Of a DNA stretch of 64,000 nt, positions 33,257-41,638 are shown in pieces. The stretch is from Betaproteobacteria bacterium. Its GTDB lineage: Bacteria > Pseudomonadota > Gammaproteobacteria > Burkholderiales > Rhodocyclaceae. A program made the position numbers and the translations under genes. Numbering within the stretch: position 1 is the stretch's first letter; each line of letters opens with the position of its first letter. The stretch is from NCBI GenBank assembly GCA_016720065.1, contig JADJXY010000002.1, positions 2,989,001 to 3,053,000 on the forward strand. Direction: 5' to 3'. The notes below the pieces were generated by a model, which saw only the letters and a list, made by a program, of their open reading frames with translations, made no database searches and was not told the DNA's origin.

Positions 33257-35341
33257 TCAGCCTGGTCGGAACCCTTCTTCTTGGAGACGGGCACTCACCT
33301 TGATGAGGCAGGCTGCCTGCAAGGGCGTCGGGATCCAGCCACTTCTTGACGCATTCCTGAGAAGATCGGCTTCCCTGCCATACACCGGCGAGTGCCTCCG
33401 CGCCCAGTCCAGAATGGCCGCCCAATATCCCGGTCCGCGCTGAATGACGTCCGTGACGGCATGTATTCCTCCGTCCAAGGCCCCCTGCTGACGCTTTTCG
33501 CGGCCGATGTCGCGTGCCTCGTCCGGTGACACGAGTTCGGCCGCCAGACTGTCGTTCAGCCTGATCGGCAGGGAAAGGACCTTTTCCCAGCATTCCTTCT
33601 TCTTGCACCACTCGGTGATGTTCATCTGGGCGACCGGAGGCGTCGTTATGGCCTGCACAACTTCCTTCGCGATCGATTCCAGCTGATTCTCGAGTGCCTC
33701 GGAAATGGCCTGGCGAACCCATATTCCCTTGAAGTCCAGGCTATGCCCCGGCTTCTGCAGCGCGATCATGCCGGCAAGCTTGGCGATCGAGTAGGTGACG
33801 ATGTTGGCTCGGTATCCCCCTTCGTACCAGTCTGCCGAACTGACCAGCTTTTCCACCGCCCGGAAAAGGATGGCCCTGGCGATGACTTCCTTGAAATAGG
33901 TGTCATTGTTGAACAGCAGTCCGTCCTCTCCCCACTCCTTGCAGATGTATTCGGCAAAGTTGGTGAAGTTCTTCTGGGCCCCGAAACTCACGGCATGCGG
34001 AAGCTGCCGCCAGGAGTTCTCGAACTTGGCCAGATCCGTCTTGACGACCAGCTGGCTCCGCGGATTGATGCGTTGGAAGTCCCTTTTCTGTGCCTGTGTG
34101 AGACCGGACTGCTCGTTCTGGTACTGACCTCGCGCTCTCTCGTAGAACCAGTACGTGTGGTACTGCGCGTCTTCAACCGCAGGCGCCGGAACCCTGCGCG
34201 AGAGACGCTCCATAGCTCGGTGGTAAGGATGGTTGGAAAAGAAGTCGGCATCGCTCACCTTGTTCTGCTTGTTCGAGTACATGGCGATGCTCTGAATCAT
34301 GTCGTCCAGCTTTTCGGCATCCCGGGCAGTCACGACCGAGAGCTTCATCGGCACATGAATGGATTCGAGATCGGCATTGTCCTTGCGCTTCGCTACATGC
34401 AGGGACGCGGAGGTCTGTCCGCCATTTACAATCTGGAAGTATCTTGCCGAAACCAAGCGATGCCCCATGGGCGTTTCGACAATGCTGGCCGAGGTGGCCG
34501 TGGCCGAAATGCCGTTGTTGTACACGAAGAAGCGCTCCGGCTCACTACGGATTGTCCCCTGAATTCCCTTGTTGATCTTCCCCGATGCACTCAGGTAGGA
34601 GCGCACGTTGCCCTCAAGCAGTTTGCTTCCGAAGCTGTCGTACAGCTGAGCCAGAGCCTCTCCGGGAATTACGGCTAGGTAACCCTGATAGTCATCTGCC
34701 TGGCTTGCTGCCAGGCAGGGAAGCCCCCCTGGAACAAATTGGGTGAAGTCGATTTCAAGTTCTTCGGCACCGAAGGAGGAGGAGGACACCGTGTGCAGCC
34801 GCCCGATATCCCAGACATGGTACTCGATGGGGTGTCCGTCAATTTCGCCCTGCGGCAGATCCTTGACGCGCTCGCTCAGGTTTGCATCGGTAAAGAGGTA
34901 GAACCGGTAGCGTCCCAGGGCGGCATGCTTGTTGGCGATCATGCCAGCGAGCTCAAGCCCGTCCTCCATGCCGTCAGGCACGTTTGCCCACATCTTTCCG
35001 GAAACAGCGTCCTCGACAAATACCTGGAGCTGGCCGAACAGCGCTTCGGCGCGTGTGCGCGACAGGACTTCCGTCTGGCTCGTCCCGGAAAAATCCACGA
35101 TCACCAGACGGATGGAGTCGTCGGAATCATCAAGCTCATAACCATCGACCCGGAGCTTGCGCCCCTTGGATCCCGTTCCGAGAAAATGACTGGGAACAAG
35201 ATCATGAAATTCCTCTGCCTGGGTCAGCCGTTCGCCAACCTCACACAGAAAGGCGAAATCCCGATCTGCCTTGGCAGGTTCCACGGGCAGGCGTACTTGA
35301 ACTGCATCGAGCAGCTCTTCCCTGAAGTCGTCCAGCTCCAT
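33257..35341 (-). CDS. AIPR family protein (abortive-infection phage resistance)
   Basis: A 694-residue member of the AIPR family (Pfam PF10592). Typical blocks are RFFVYNNGISATATSA near residue 270, FQIVNGGQTSASLHVAKRK near residue 305 and YSNKQNKVSDADFFSNHPYH near residue 370. AIPR proteins are found in phage-defence loci, and some act through abortive infection; their biochemistry is poorly known. It is the first gene of the long leftward operon, so it would be expressed together with the DISARM-like proteins. The ATG at 35341 follows an A/G-rich ribosome site. Candidate operators lie just upstream. Confidence 0.85.
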   Translation of the reverse strand: MELDDFREELLDAVQVRLPVEPAKADRDFAFLCEVGERLTQAEEFHDLVPSHFLGTGSKGRKLRVDGYELDDSDDSIRLVIVDFSGTSQTEVLSRTRAEALFGQLQVFVEDAVSGKMWANVPDGMEDGLELAGMIANKHAALGRYRFYLFTDANLSERVKDLPQGEIDGHPIEYHVWDIGRLHTVSSSSFGAEELEIDFTQFVPGGLPCLAASQADDYQGYLAVIPGEALAQLYDSFGSKLLEGNVRSYLSASGKINKGIQGTIRSEPERFFVYNNGISATATSASIVETPMGHRLVSARYFQIVNGGQTSASLHVAKRKDNADLESIHVPMKLSVVTARDAEKLDDMIQSIAMYSNKQNKVSDADFFSNHPYHRAMERLSRRVPAPAVEDAQYHTYWFYERARGQYQNEQSGLTQAQKRDFQRINPRSQLVVKTDLAKFENSWRQLPHAVSFGAQKNFTNFAEYICKEWGEDGLLFNNDTYFKEVIARAILFRAVEKLVSSADWYEGGYRANIVTYSIAKLAGMIALQKPGHSLDFKGIWVRQAISEALENQLESIAKEVVQAITTPPVAQMNITEWCKKKECWEKVLSLPIRLNDSLAAELVSPDEARDIGREKRQQGALDGGIHAVTDVIQRGPGYWAAILDWARRHSPVYGREADLLRNASRSGWIPTPLQAACLIKVSARLQEEGFRPG

Positions 35342-35375
35342 ATTTTCTTTGCACCCCTTTTCTGTACCGCAAGAC

Positions 35376-35420
35376 GACCGATTTCTTTGTTCGGTCAGTC
35401 AGCAGTCATTTTGATTGCTG
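35376..35420. promoter_or_regulatory. Two inverted repeats in front of the defence operon
   Basis: GACCGA (35376-35381) pairs with TCGGTC (35391-35396) around nine bases. A few bases upstream CAGCAGTC (35400-35407) pairs with GATTGCTG (35413-35420) around ATTTT, with one mismatch. Both lie 35-80 bases before the AIPR start in an A/T-rich 280-base gap, where a promoter and repressor sites would be expected. The rest of the gap (35421-35622) has no gene that I can support. Confidence 0.5.
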
Positions 35421-35622
35421 AATGCATGGGATGCAACCTTGCTGGCACAAGAAATCCCGACTTTGCTGGATCAGCGCTGGGCCGGCAGAACCGCTCACCG
35501 ATGCGATGCGGACATATTCTCCATACGGGTCTCCATCAAAACGACCACATGAAAACGCCATCAACCGAGTGGAACATCCATGACCATTGGATTTGGACGC
35601 CGAGGACAATGCGTCGGAATCG

Positions 35623-36474
35623 TCAGCCCGGGGCACCGGGCTGTTCCTCATCCGCTTTCAGAGTCATGTACTCGAGCCGCCACTGGGTGAGCAGTCTGGC
35701 CTTGCTCACGGGCAGATCATCTTCGGAAATGGACATGCAGTCCTTCAAGGCAATCCCGTTCCATTTGCCGGTGGCTGAATCGAAGTACTTTTTCGAGAAA
35801 AGCGCATCGATCGACGCTTCGAGTTTTTCCACTTCGTCGGCGGTCTGCTCCGGATCGTCTCCTGGCGGATAGGCGAGAACGATCTTCAAATCGTAGGCAC
35901 TGCCGTCGGAGTGATCGATTTCCTGTCCGCCATCCACATCGAAATAGACGGCAGACAAAAGGCTTCCAATGGGTTCGATGAGCTTGGCGAGGCCCTTGTC
36001 GACCTTGGATTTGGATAAGCGACTCACGAATGGGTCGGGGAATGCGGCTCGGTTGTAGCGCACCCCCAGCCATGAACGCAGCGCCGACAACGATTTGCCG
36101 GGAAACGAATAGGTGGCATCGGGAGCGAATGCTGCAAGCGCCTGTTTCGGAACGAGGCACTTGGCCGTCGCGATCAACTCGACGGTGGCGGGGTCGCCGC
36201 TGCGAAGCGCCTCCAGATGAAGTGTCCGAGGAGCTTTCGCCCAGAAATAGTTGCCATCGGCCTTTTGCGGATGGCAACCGATGATGACCTCTACGTCCGG
36301 CTCGATCTGAAGGTCATCGTTGGCCAGATCGCAGTCGTGGCTGATGACAACCACGCAGATGGCATCAGGGGCGTCCGGATGGGCGAGTCCCAGCGTCTGA
36401 ATGGCATCGGCCGAAAGCACACTTCCCTGCCGCCACGGGGTATCTCGAGTCCAGGTCGCGGCCATACCATCCAT
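35623..36474 (-). CDS. Uncharacterised SHDCDL-motif protein, third gene of a three-gene module
   Basis: A 283-residue soluble protein that I cannot assign to a named family. Near residue 40 it has VVVISHDCDLANDD, a motif seen in uncharacterised proteins of variable genome regions whose His, Asp and Cys could be catalytic or metal binding. Further on are AKCLVPKQALAAF and a SAYDLKIVLAYP strand. The C-terminus is helical and charged. It starts 5 bases after the HTH gene and ends in a GC-rich hairpin (35625-35644). No membrane segment or signal peptide. Function unknown. Confidence 0.7.
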   Translation of the reverse strand: MDGMAATWTRDTPWRQGSVLSADAIQTLGLAHPDAPDAICVVVISHDCDLANDDLQIEPDVEVIIGCHPQKADGNYFWAKAPRTLHLEALRSGDPATVELIATAKCLVPKQALAAFAPDATYSFPGKSLSALRSWLGVRYNRAAFPDPFVSRLSKSKVDKGLAKLIEPIGSLLSAVYFDVDGGQEIDHSDGSAYDLKIVLAYPPGDDPEQTADEVEKLEASIDALFSKKYFDSATGKWNGIALKDCMSISEDDLPVSKARLLTQWRLEYMTLKADEEQPGAPG

Positions 36475-36479
36475 GCTGG

Positions 36480-37127
36480 TCAGACGTCTTCATTCAATGA
36501 TGGGCGCCCCATGTCAGAAACATCGAGACGCGAGGGCGTTCTGTCTGCAAGCAAGGTATCGAGCTTTTCTCGCGAGGTGGCGCCACGTTTTGCGATCCGG
36601 ACGAGTCGCCGGGCCGTTTCCTTTCCGTCGGCCCCCGCTCCGAGCAGTTCCACGAACGATTTGCCTTGTGCGACGGTGCGATCAAGCGCGAGCGCGGTCG
36701 GCTTGAAGCCGGCCTCGGCGAATACGCGCGCGGCGGCAGCCAATTGCACGAGTTTGCCTTGGTGCTGCTCCTTGGGAATCTCTCCACTGAGCCAGTTATA
36801 GAGAGTCTGGCGTGAAACGCCGAACACCGCAGGAAGGTGCGACATGGTGCGCCCGAAGCCGACCTTCACTTCCTTCATCAGGTCGGTATAGGGGGCGTAT
36901 GGCTCCGGCGATGCCGCCCCTTCCACTTTCACGACCGCATAGGGGCGGTAGCCTTGGCGCGACGTGACGAAATGCACTCCCTCGACACCGCCAGTGCCGA
37001 CCCCGCCAAAGCACGGGAGTGGGCCACCCTCGGCAACGGGCGCCCGGCCGTAGATCGCCGGAACGGGTTGGTAATGAGCGTGGGCATTGATATCTTCAAC
37101 GGGAACTGCGAATCCGAGCATGATCAC
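36480..37127 (-). CDS. HTH DNA-binding protein, second gene of the module
   Basis: A 215-residue protein with a helix-turn-helix at about residues 88-125 (HLPAVFGVSRQTLYNWLSGE). An N-terminal region of about 80 residues is unlike ordinary repressors (HYQPVPAIYGRAPVAEGG), and the C-terminal tail is basic and helical. The start is GTG at 37127, overlapping the TIGR04255 gene stop (GTGA); an ATG two codons later is possible. It may repress its own operon through the inverted repeat at 37927-37957, or it may be the working part of the module with a DNA-binding role. Confidence 0.75.
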   Translation of the reverse strand: MIMLGFAVPVEDINAHAHYQPVPAIYGRAPVAEGGPLPCFGGVGTGGVEGVHFVTSRQGYRPYAVVKVEGAASPEPYAPYTDLMKEVKVGFGRTMSHLPAVFGVSRQTLYNWLSGEIPKEQHQGKLVQLAAAARVFAEAGFKPTALALDRTVAQGKSFVELLGAGADGKETARRLVRIAKRGATSREKLDTLLADRTPSRLDVSDMGRPSLNEDV

Positions 37128-37909
37128 TTGTCCCAGGCGGCAAAAGCATAAGGCGTCGCGGTGGTCTTGAACGCTGCTCCGATGACCTTGTGGATGGCAT
37201 CGAGGTGATCGGCCACTGCTTTCGTCGAGAACGCCTCGCGCCCTTCGACGAAGCCGTCATTGTCGAGAATGGCGCTCATGCCCGCGTAGGACACGAACCT
37301 TTCAATTACGCGCATGTTTCCAGGCTGCAAATCGGGGGGGAACGCGAGTGGACCGTCCTGTATGGCAACCCGACTCAGCAGCTTGATGTTTCCGATCTCG
37401 TTCATCGCCTCTGTATAGGAATAGAGAGGTCGCCCCTCGAGGCGCGAGGTCAGACCATGGACTTGTTCGACGAGGTACTGTTCGATGGTTTCTCCCGGTT
37501 GCGGCATCACCCGATCGAGATAACGAAGACCGACCCGTTCAGTGAAGGCAAGTTTCACAACATCGTTCACAATGCCCAATCCCTCCAGGAAGCATGCCGA
37601 GAAGGTCTCGAACTGCCCATAATTGGTGGATTGGAGAGTAAGGCTTTGGCCGTCAAGGATGAACGTATGCGTTTTCTCGACGTTGCCGAGCTGAAACCGT
37701 TCCTGCTGGACCGGGGTTGGGGTGGACGGCTGGCCGTCCTGTACAGACAACTGGATCGAGATGATATGCTGCCGCTCGAAATCGGGATAGCCGGCCTGAC
37801 GGAAGCTCTCTTGAATGCTGGGCAGGAAATCGGCCAGCTTCAAAATCGGGTTGAACCGCACCTGGGCCAAGGTTAGGTACACGGGCGGATTCTTGAGGGG
37901 GGTTCCCAT
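37124..37909 (-). CDS. TIGR04255-family protein, first gene of the module
   Basis: A 261-residue protein resembling the sporadically distributed TIGR04255 family. It begins MGTPLKNPPVYLTLAQVRFN and has the VGLRYLDRVMPQPGET block near the middle, which is characteristic of that family, and a helical C-terminus. The function of the family is unknown, but members are frequent in defence and mobile regions. The ATG at 37909 has an excellent GGAGGT upstream; the longer open frame would cross the candidate operator. It starts a three-gene leftward unit with overlapping or nearly touching genes. Confidence 0.8.
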   Translation of the reverse strand: MGTPLKNPPVYLTLAQVRFNPILKLADFLPSIQESFRQAGYPDFERQHIISIQLSVQDGQPSTPTPVQQERFQLGNVEKTHTFILDGQSLTLQSTNYGQFETFSACFLEGLGIVNDVVKLAFTERVGLRYLDRVMPQPGETIEQYLVEQVHGLTSRLEGRPLYSYTEAMNEIGNIKLLSRVAIQDGPLAFPPDLQPGNMRVIERFVSYAGMSAILDNDGFVEGREAFSTKAVADHLDAIHKVIGAAFKTTATPYAFAAWDK

Positions 37910-37926
37910 CTGTCGATTACCTCCAA

Positions 37927-37957
37927 GTAACCGATTCAAGTTTACAATTCGGTTTAC
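37927..37957. promoter_or_regulatory. Inverted-repeat operator in front of the TIGR04255 module
   Basis: GTAACCGA (37927-37934) faces TCGGTTTAC (37949-37957), an imperfect palindrome. On the leftward strand two TGTAAAC copies also lie in tandem around 37940-37958. The site lies 20-50 bases before the ATG, where a promoter would be. The HTH protein of the same operon is the obvious candidate to bind it. Confidence 0.55.
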
Positions 37958-38025
37958 AGTTTGGCAAATTTTCTTTTGGGTGGTTCCCGGTCGAGGCACA
38001 TGGCAGATGCGGATTCCGTTCCTGG

Positions 38026-38274
38026 CTATCCATACGGCTCAGAGCGGTTCCGGTAGCCACTCCCCGCTGCGAGCCGGTTCCACGCCCGATCCATCAGCCA
38101 GCGCAGGAATTCGGCATCCCGCGAGACCCCCTGCACCTGCTGGCGGTGCCATTGCATCAAGGCCTGCAGTTGGCCAAATGACTCGATCTCCCCGGGGTCG
38201 CGCTCAAGCAGCAACTGCAGGCGTCGGCGATCATTCGATGCCAGCCGGATGGCATTCCCAAAGCGAAGGGTCAT
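38026..38274 (-). CDS. Small helical protein of the island
   Basis: An 82-residue charged, helical protein (RRRLQLLLERDPGEIESFGQ) with no recognised domain. Its ATG overlaps the stop of the membrane-protein gene before it (ATGA), so the two belong together. Genes of this sort accompany plasmid and integrative-element backbones, but I cannot name a family. Confidence 0.6.
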   Translation of the reverse strand: MTLRFGNAIRLASNDRRRLQLLLERDPGEIESFGQLQALMQWHRQQVQGVSRDAEFLRWLMDRAWNRLAAGSGYRNRSEPYG

Positions 38275-38786
38275 GACGGCATCACTCCCCGTCGGCCCAA
38301 ACGCGCTGCCTCGGCATCGATAGCCCGGTCCACATGCCGCCCTCGCCGGCTCCGGATTGCGGCGCGTCCGGCGCCGACGATCAGCCCGTACGTCACCGCC
38401 CCCGGTACGAACAACACCATGCCAGGATCGCCCCAGATGATCGCCATCATCAGGAAGGTGACTGCCAGGACGGGGAAATCATAGACACGCAGCAACGGCG
38501 GCGCTTCGGTGCGGGCGTAGTTGACTCCATCGGCCGTAGTCCAGTTGGCGAGTCCCAGCACCTGCGGCACCTTGTGCGCCGTGACAATCAGACTGACCGC
38601 GTGACCACGTCGGGCCGGCATCGTCCGGGTGTTGACCGTGAACTTCCGTTCGACTCCCGATGGCGGCTTGATCCACAACTCGTAGCGGTCGGTCTGCCCG
38701 AACGGACGGCGGCCGTAGTAGAGATGGACGTTGGTGTAGCGGCGCAGATCGACGATGCGCCCGTGGAAGGTTTGCAGCGTTGGCAT
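38271..38786 (-). CDS. Membrane protein of the island backbone, unknown
   Basis: A 171-residue protein. The first 100 residues are soluble, with a beta-rich look (VHLYYGRRPFGQTDRYELWI). Then come two hydrophobic segments (VYDFPVLAVTFLMMAIIWG and MVLFVPGAVTYGLIVGAG) and an Arg-rich tail. The ATG at 38786 is chosen because AGGAG lies just upstream; the open frame extends 13 codons further. It is coupled to the following small gene. The arrangement suggests an inner-membrane anchor with a cytosolic head. Confidence 0.65.
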   Translation of the reverse strand: MPTLQTFHGRIVDLRRYTNVHLYYGRRPFGQTDRYELWIKPPSGVERKFTVNTRTMPARRGHAVSLIVTAHKVPQVLGLANWTTADGVNYARTEAPPLLRVYDFPVLAVTFLMMAIIWGDPGMVLFVPGAVTYGLIVGAGRAAIRSRRGRHVDRAIDAEAARLGRRGVMPS

Positions 38787-39312
38787 GACACTCTCCTGGA
38801 GAAAGACCGCTCCAGCGTCTCGCACCGGACACCCGTTTCAACCCCGTGTTCGGAGCGCTCCCGTCGTCTGCGCTTGACCTAGGGACACTGCAAAAAGCCC
38901 GCGCCTGCGCCTCATTCGTCGGCTCGGGGCACGGGCAGAACGATGCCATGTCGTAGCCACCACCATTCCCGGCGCTTGCGACGGGCGGTGAACCAATTGG
39001 CATGTTTTGGCATTGCCAGGGCATCCCCTCGGCGCAATACTGAACCCGCTTTGACCCGTTCCAGTTAGCGGCCCGGCGTGCATCGCGCACGAAAAACGCA
39101 AGCCCTGTGAGAGGTGATTCGTCACCCTGGTGCCTTGGGCGCCTGTTGTTCCGGACGCGTTGCGTCCTTGGTATTTCGCGGATGTTGTCCGTGGCAGCAT
39201 GCCACGAGCGACGACGCACGCCCCATGCCCTTCACCGGACTGCGCCTCGGCGCCATTTGGGAAGGGCCGACAGCACTCCCATCGCGGGGCGCACCCTTCA
39301 GGAGATATCCCC
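38787..39312. other. Gene-free stretch of the island
   Basis: About 530 bases between leftward and rightward island genes. Open frames here are short, lack ribosome sites and overlap each other on both strands. Promoters for both flanking units must lie here, but I see no clear -35/-10 pair. No tRNA or repeat is evident. Confidence 0.5.
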
Positions 39313-39552
39313 ATGCCACCCATGCAGCGCCTTACCCTGGAATTGCCCGCCGAGTTCGTCGACCTGTGTGCCGCCGACGGCGTCACGCCGGACCTCGTTC
39401 TCCGCGGCTTCATCGCCGACCTGGCAGGCATCATGAATTGGGCCAATGCCCCGCGCGCCGACGGCTACGGTAGCAACGGCTCCGACGAGCGCCGTTATGC
39501 CATGGAGTATTACGAGCGGGTTGGCTATCCGTACCTGCATCGCCAACCCTGA
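39313..39552 (+). CDS. Small conserved-looking island protein
   Basis: A 79-residue acidic protein starting MPPMQRLTLELPAEFVDLCA, then DGVTPDLVLRGFIADLAGIM and ending in an aromatic tail (YYERVGYPYLHRQP). The ATG at 39313 is preceded by AGGAGAT. The LxLELPxEFxxLCxxDGVxPxxVLRGFIADL pattern looks like the small ribbon-helix-helix-like proteins of integrative element backbones, but this is only a resemblance. It stands alone. Confidence 0.65.
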   Translation: MPPMQRLTLELPAEFVDLCAADGVTPDLVLRGFIADLAGIMNWANAPRADGYGSNGSDERRYAMEYYERVGYPYLHRQP

Positions 39553-39603
39553 AGACACGGGCGCACTCTTGCGCCCCGTGCGACCGAAAGGCCAGTAGCA
39601 ATC

Positions 39604-39638
39604 GCCGCTGCGGCAGGCTCGACCTGCCTGCGGCGGCC
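39604..39638. repeat. GC-rich hairpin after the small island gene
   Basis: GCCGCTGCGGCAGG faces CCTGCCTGCGGCGGC around CTCGA, giving a long stem with one bulge. It lies about 50 bases after the stop of the small gene at 39313 and may end its transcript, although no T-run follows. Confidence 0.5.
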
Positions 39639-39764
39639 CTTTCCCACCAGCGAAACGCGCTGACGGTGTTGGCCGGCGTTCGTGTACCGGGCTGCCTGTT
39701 CGTGCGACTGCGGTCGTGCGGCCGGGCGGTACCGCGAGCCCCGGCGCTTCCCGCGCCACCGAGC

Positions 39765-39805
39765 GCGCGTCGTCACTAGCGGCAGCGCGGCTAGTGACGA
39801 CGCGC
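39765..39805. repeat. Perfect 15-base inverted repeat in a gene-free island stretch
   Basis: GCGCGTCGTCACTAG (39765-39779) is perfectly repeated in inverted form as CTAGTGACGACGCGC (39791-39805) with an 11-base loop. It lies in the middle of a 700-base stretch (39553-40258) that has no gene I can support. Candidates are a protein-binding palindrome, an origin or relaxase site, or a decayed terminator; nothing nearby decides. Confidence 0.6.
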
Positions 39806-40258
39806 CTACCACCCCCTGTAGGTTCCGCAAGCCCTTGAGGCGCGCGGCTTCCCAAAGCGGGTGGAGCGGTAGAAAGGCAATGGCGGTGCATGACGCCGCC
39901 ACGTGATGGGGTCCCGAACCCCAGTCCCGAGGTCTCGAACCTCGTTTCCCTCGAATGCAAGCGCAGCCCGACTGCCCTTGCCGGCTGATCCCCGGACCGG
40001 ATCACGTTCGCGCCTGATCAGCGCTCCTTGGACCCTGGGTCAATGGTCCTCCCGCCTCACCGCGCCTCCCGGCGCGCGGCGGGACGCCAATGCGCGTACG
40101 GCGCAGGCGAGCAGCAAAAGAACCGTGCAAAACGGGGGTGGTGCCCCGAGCTCAGCAGCATTCCACTTGCCCGGCCACGGCCAGCAAGTCGAGCAGAAAC
40201 ACTTACCGGACAACTTGACACCAAACCGCCGTACCCCGCCTTGAACGAAAGGATTGCA

Positions 40259-40519
40259 ATGCCCACCCACCCCGCCCGTACCGTGCCGGAGAGCGTCTGG
40301 CACGAGCTGTTCGAACAGATGGGATGGCTGGAGCCTCAGGACTCCAGCGATTCAGTCGACGATTTTGCCCCCTCGGGAGACGCCATGCGCAACCTCAACT
40401 ACCAGCTCAAGCAGCTTTGCCATCGCAACCGCGACGGTTCTTTCGCCACCCAGGCCGAACGGGAACGGACCCTGGCCCTGGGCGCCACCCAACTCCACGA
40501 GTTGGGGTTCCGCAATCTA
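40259..40519 (+). pseudogene. Integrase_1-type tyrosine recombinase, 5' fragment
   Basis: The 5' part of a recombinase interrupted by an IS630-type element. The frame from the ATG at 40259 carries the SAM-like N-terminal domain (MRNLNYQLKQLCHRNRDGSF, then ATQAERERTLALGATQLHEL) and breaks off at GFRNL. The core gene start may be the ATG at 40384. Joining it to the fragment at 41639 removes the IS and restores FRNL-SAQGLKPKHV in frame. Confidence 0.85.
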
Positions 40520-41638
40520 TTGATCCGGCCAGCTTAAGTTTGAATTTTCAAGCGGCATATTTGACACGCGGATCTTGGAAGAAGCTTTTGACCCGCTCGG
40601 GTGATTGTTCGAGTTTGACCATGTGTTCGGTAGCGGCGAGTTTCAATTTGGCCTTGGTGCGCACCGGCACTTTCGTCCCGATGGCATGCTTGAGGTCGGC
40701 ATTGAGACGCTCCTCAGGGTTCAGCTCCGGGCTATAGCTGGGCAGGTAGAACAGTTCGATCTTGTCCTGACGTTCAGCGGCCCATGCCTTGACCGGTTTG
40801 CTGTGATGGACCCGCAAATTGTCGAGAATCAAGAACACCTTCTTGCCGGCATCCTTGATCAGCGCGTCAAGGAATTCGATCAGCTTGTCGGAGTTGAACG
40901 CCTCGTCAATGATCATCCAACGTGTTTTGCCCTGATTGGTCACCGTCGCAATCATCGACAGCTTCTGCCGCGTACCGCCTACCGTGTAGGTGACCGGCGT
41001 CTTGCCTGCCGGTGCGTAGCAGCGACCGCGTACATCGGTATTGACCAAGGCAGTTTCATCGCCCCAGTGAATCTCGCCGCCTTCCGCCTTGGCACGCTTC
41101 TCTATTTCCGGGTATTGCTCATTGAGCCAGGCTTGCACGGCTTCCGGTCGTTGCTCGTAGGCCTTCTTGATCGGCTTCTGGGGGTGAAGCCCCAGCGCGA
41201 CAGATAGTTGCCGACACCGCGTACCGATAGTTTGATGCCATATTCCCGTTCGATCAGTTGCATGACCGCAGCACGATTCCAAAGCGCAAATTCCATCTTC
41301 AGTTGCTCGGGGCGCTTGTCACAAATGATCTTTCGGATCGCCTCCTCTTGCTCCTCTGTCAGCGTCCGCCCTTGACCTGCACGTTTGCCTCGCTTGGTCG
41401 GCTTGAGGGCAGCAAGGCCACCTTCTTCATACCGATCAATCGCAGACCGAACTGCCGGATACGAAAGCCCACTGAGCTCGACGATTTGCATTACGCCGTA
41501 GCCCTTGCGGTGCAGCCGCACCACTTGCTTACGCCGTTCGTGCAGTTGCTCAAGTGTCGAATATCTTGCGTCGTCTTTTTCCATTCGTCCAACATGGGGG
41601 CTGACCCATAAATTTCAAGCATTATTGTGCCGAGTCAA
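40520..41638 (-). mobile_element. IS630-family insertion sequence, second type
   Basis: A 1119-base element inserted at TA, with the TA duplicated exactly (40518-40519 and 41639-41640). Its ends are related inverted repeats: TTGATCCGGCCAGCTTAAGT at the left and, read inward, TTGACTCGGCACAATAATGC at the right. It interrupts the integrase gene in phase and removing it restores the reading frame. It is a different IS630 type from the one at 20278. Confidence 0.92.
40548..41584 (-). CDS. IS630-family transposase in two overlapping frames
   Basis: Frame one (41584 down to about 41185) has the HTH part (GVMQIVELSGLSYPAVRSAI) and ends at RWGFTP. Frame two resumes with QKPIKKAYEQRPEAVQAW and holds the DDE catalytic core (HWGDETALV, FLILDNLRVHHSK, SPELNPEERLN). 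The switch is at a run of five Cs (ACCCCCAG, near 41180-41186), where a -1 slip would join the frames. Some IS630 elements use programmed slippage, so this may be normal expression; a lost base is the alternative. Confidence 0.8.

Noticed and set aside
38787..40258. Several 60-240 codon open frames in the island's backbone gaps
   Set aside because: They overlap on both strands, lack ribosome sites and are Arg/Ala/Pro-rich in the way of GC-rich shadow frames; only the 79-residue gene at 39313 is convincing.
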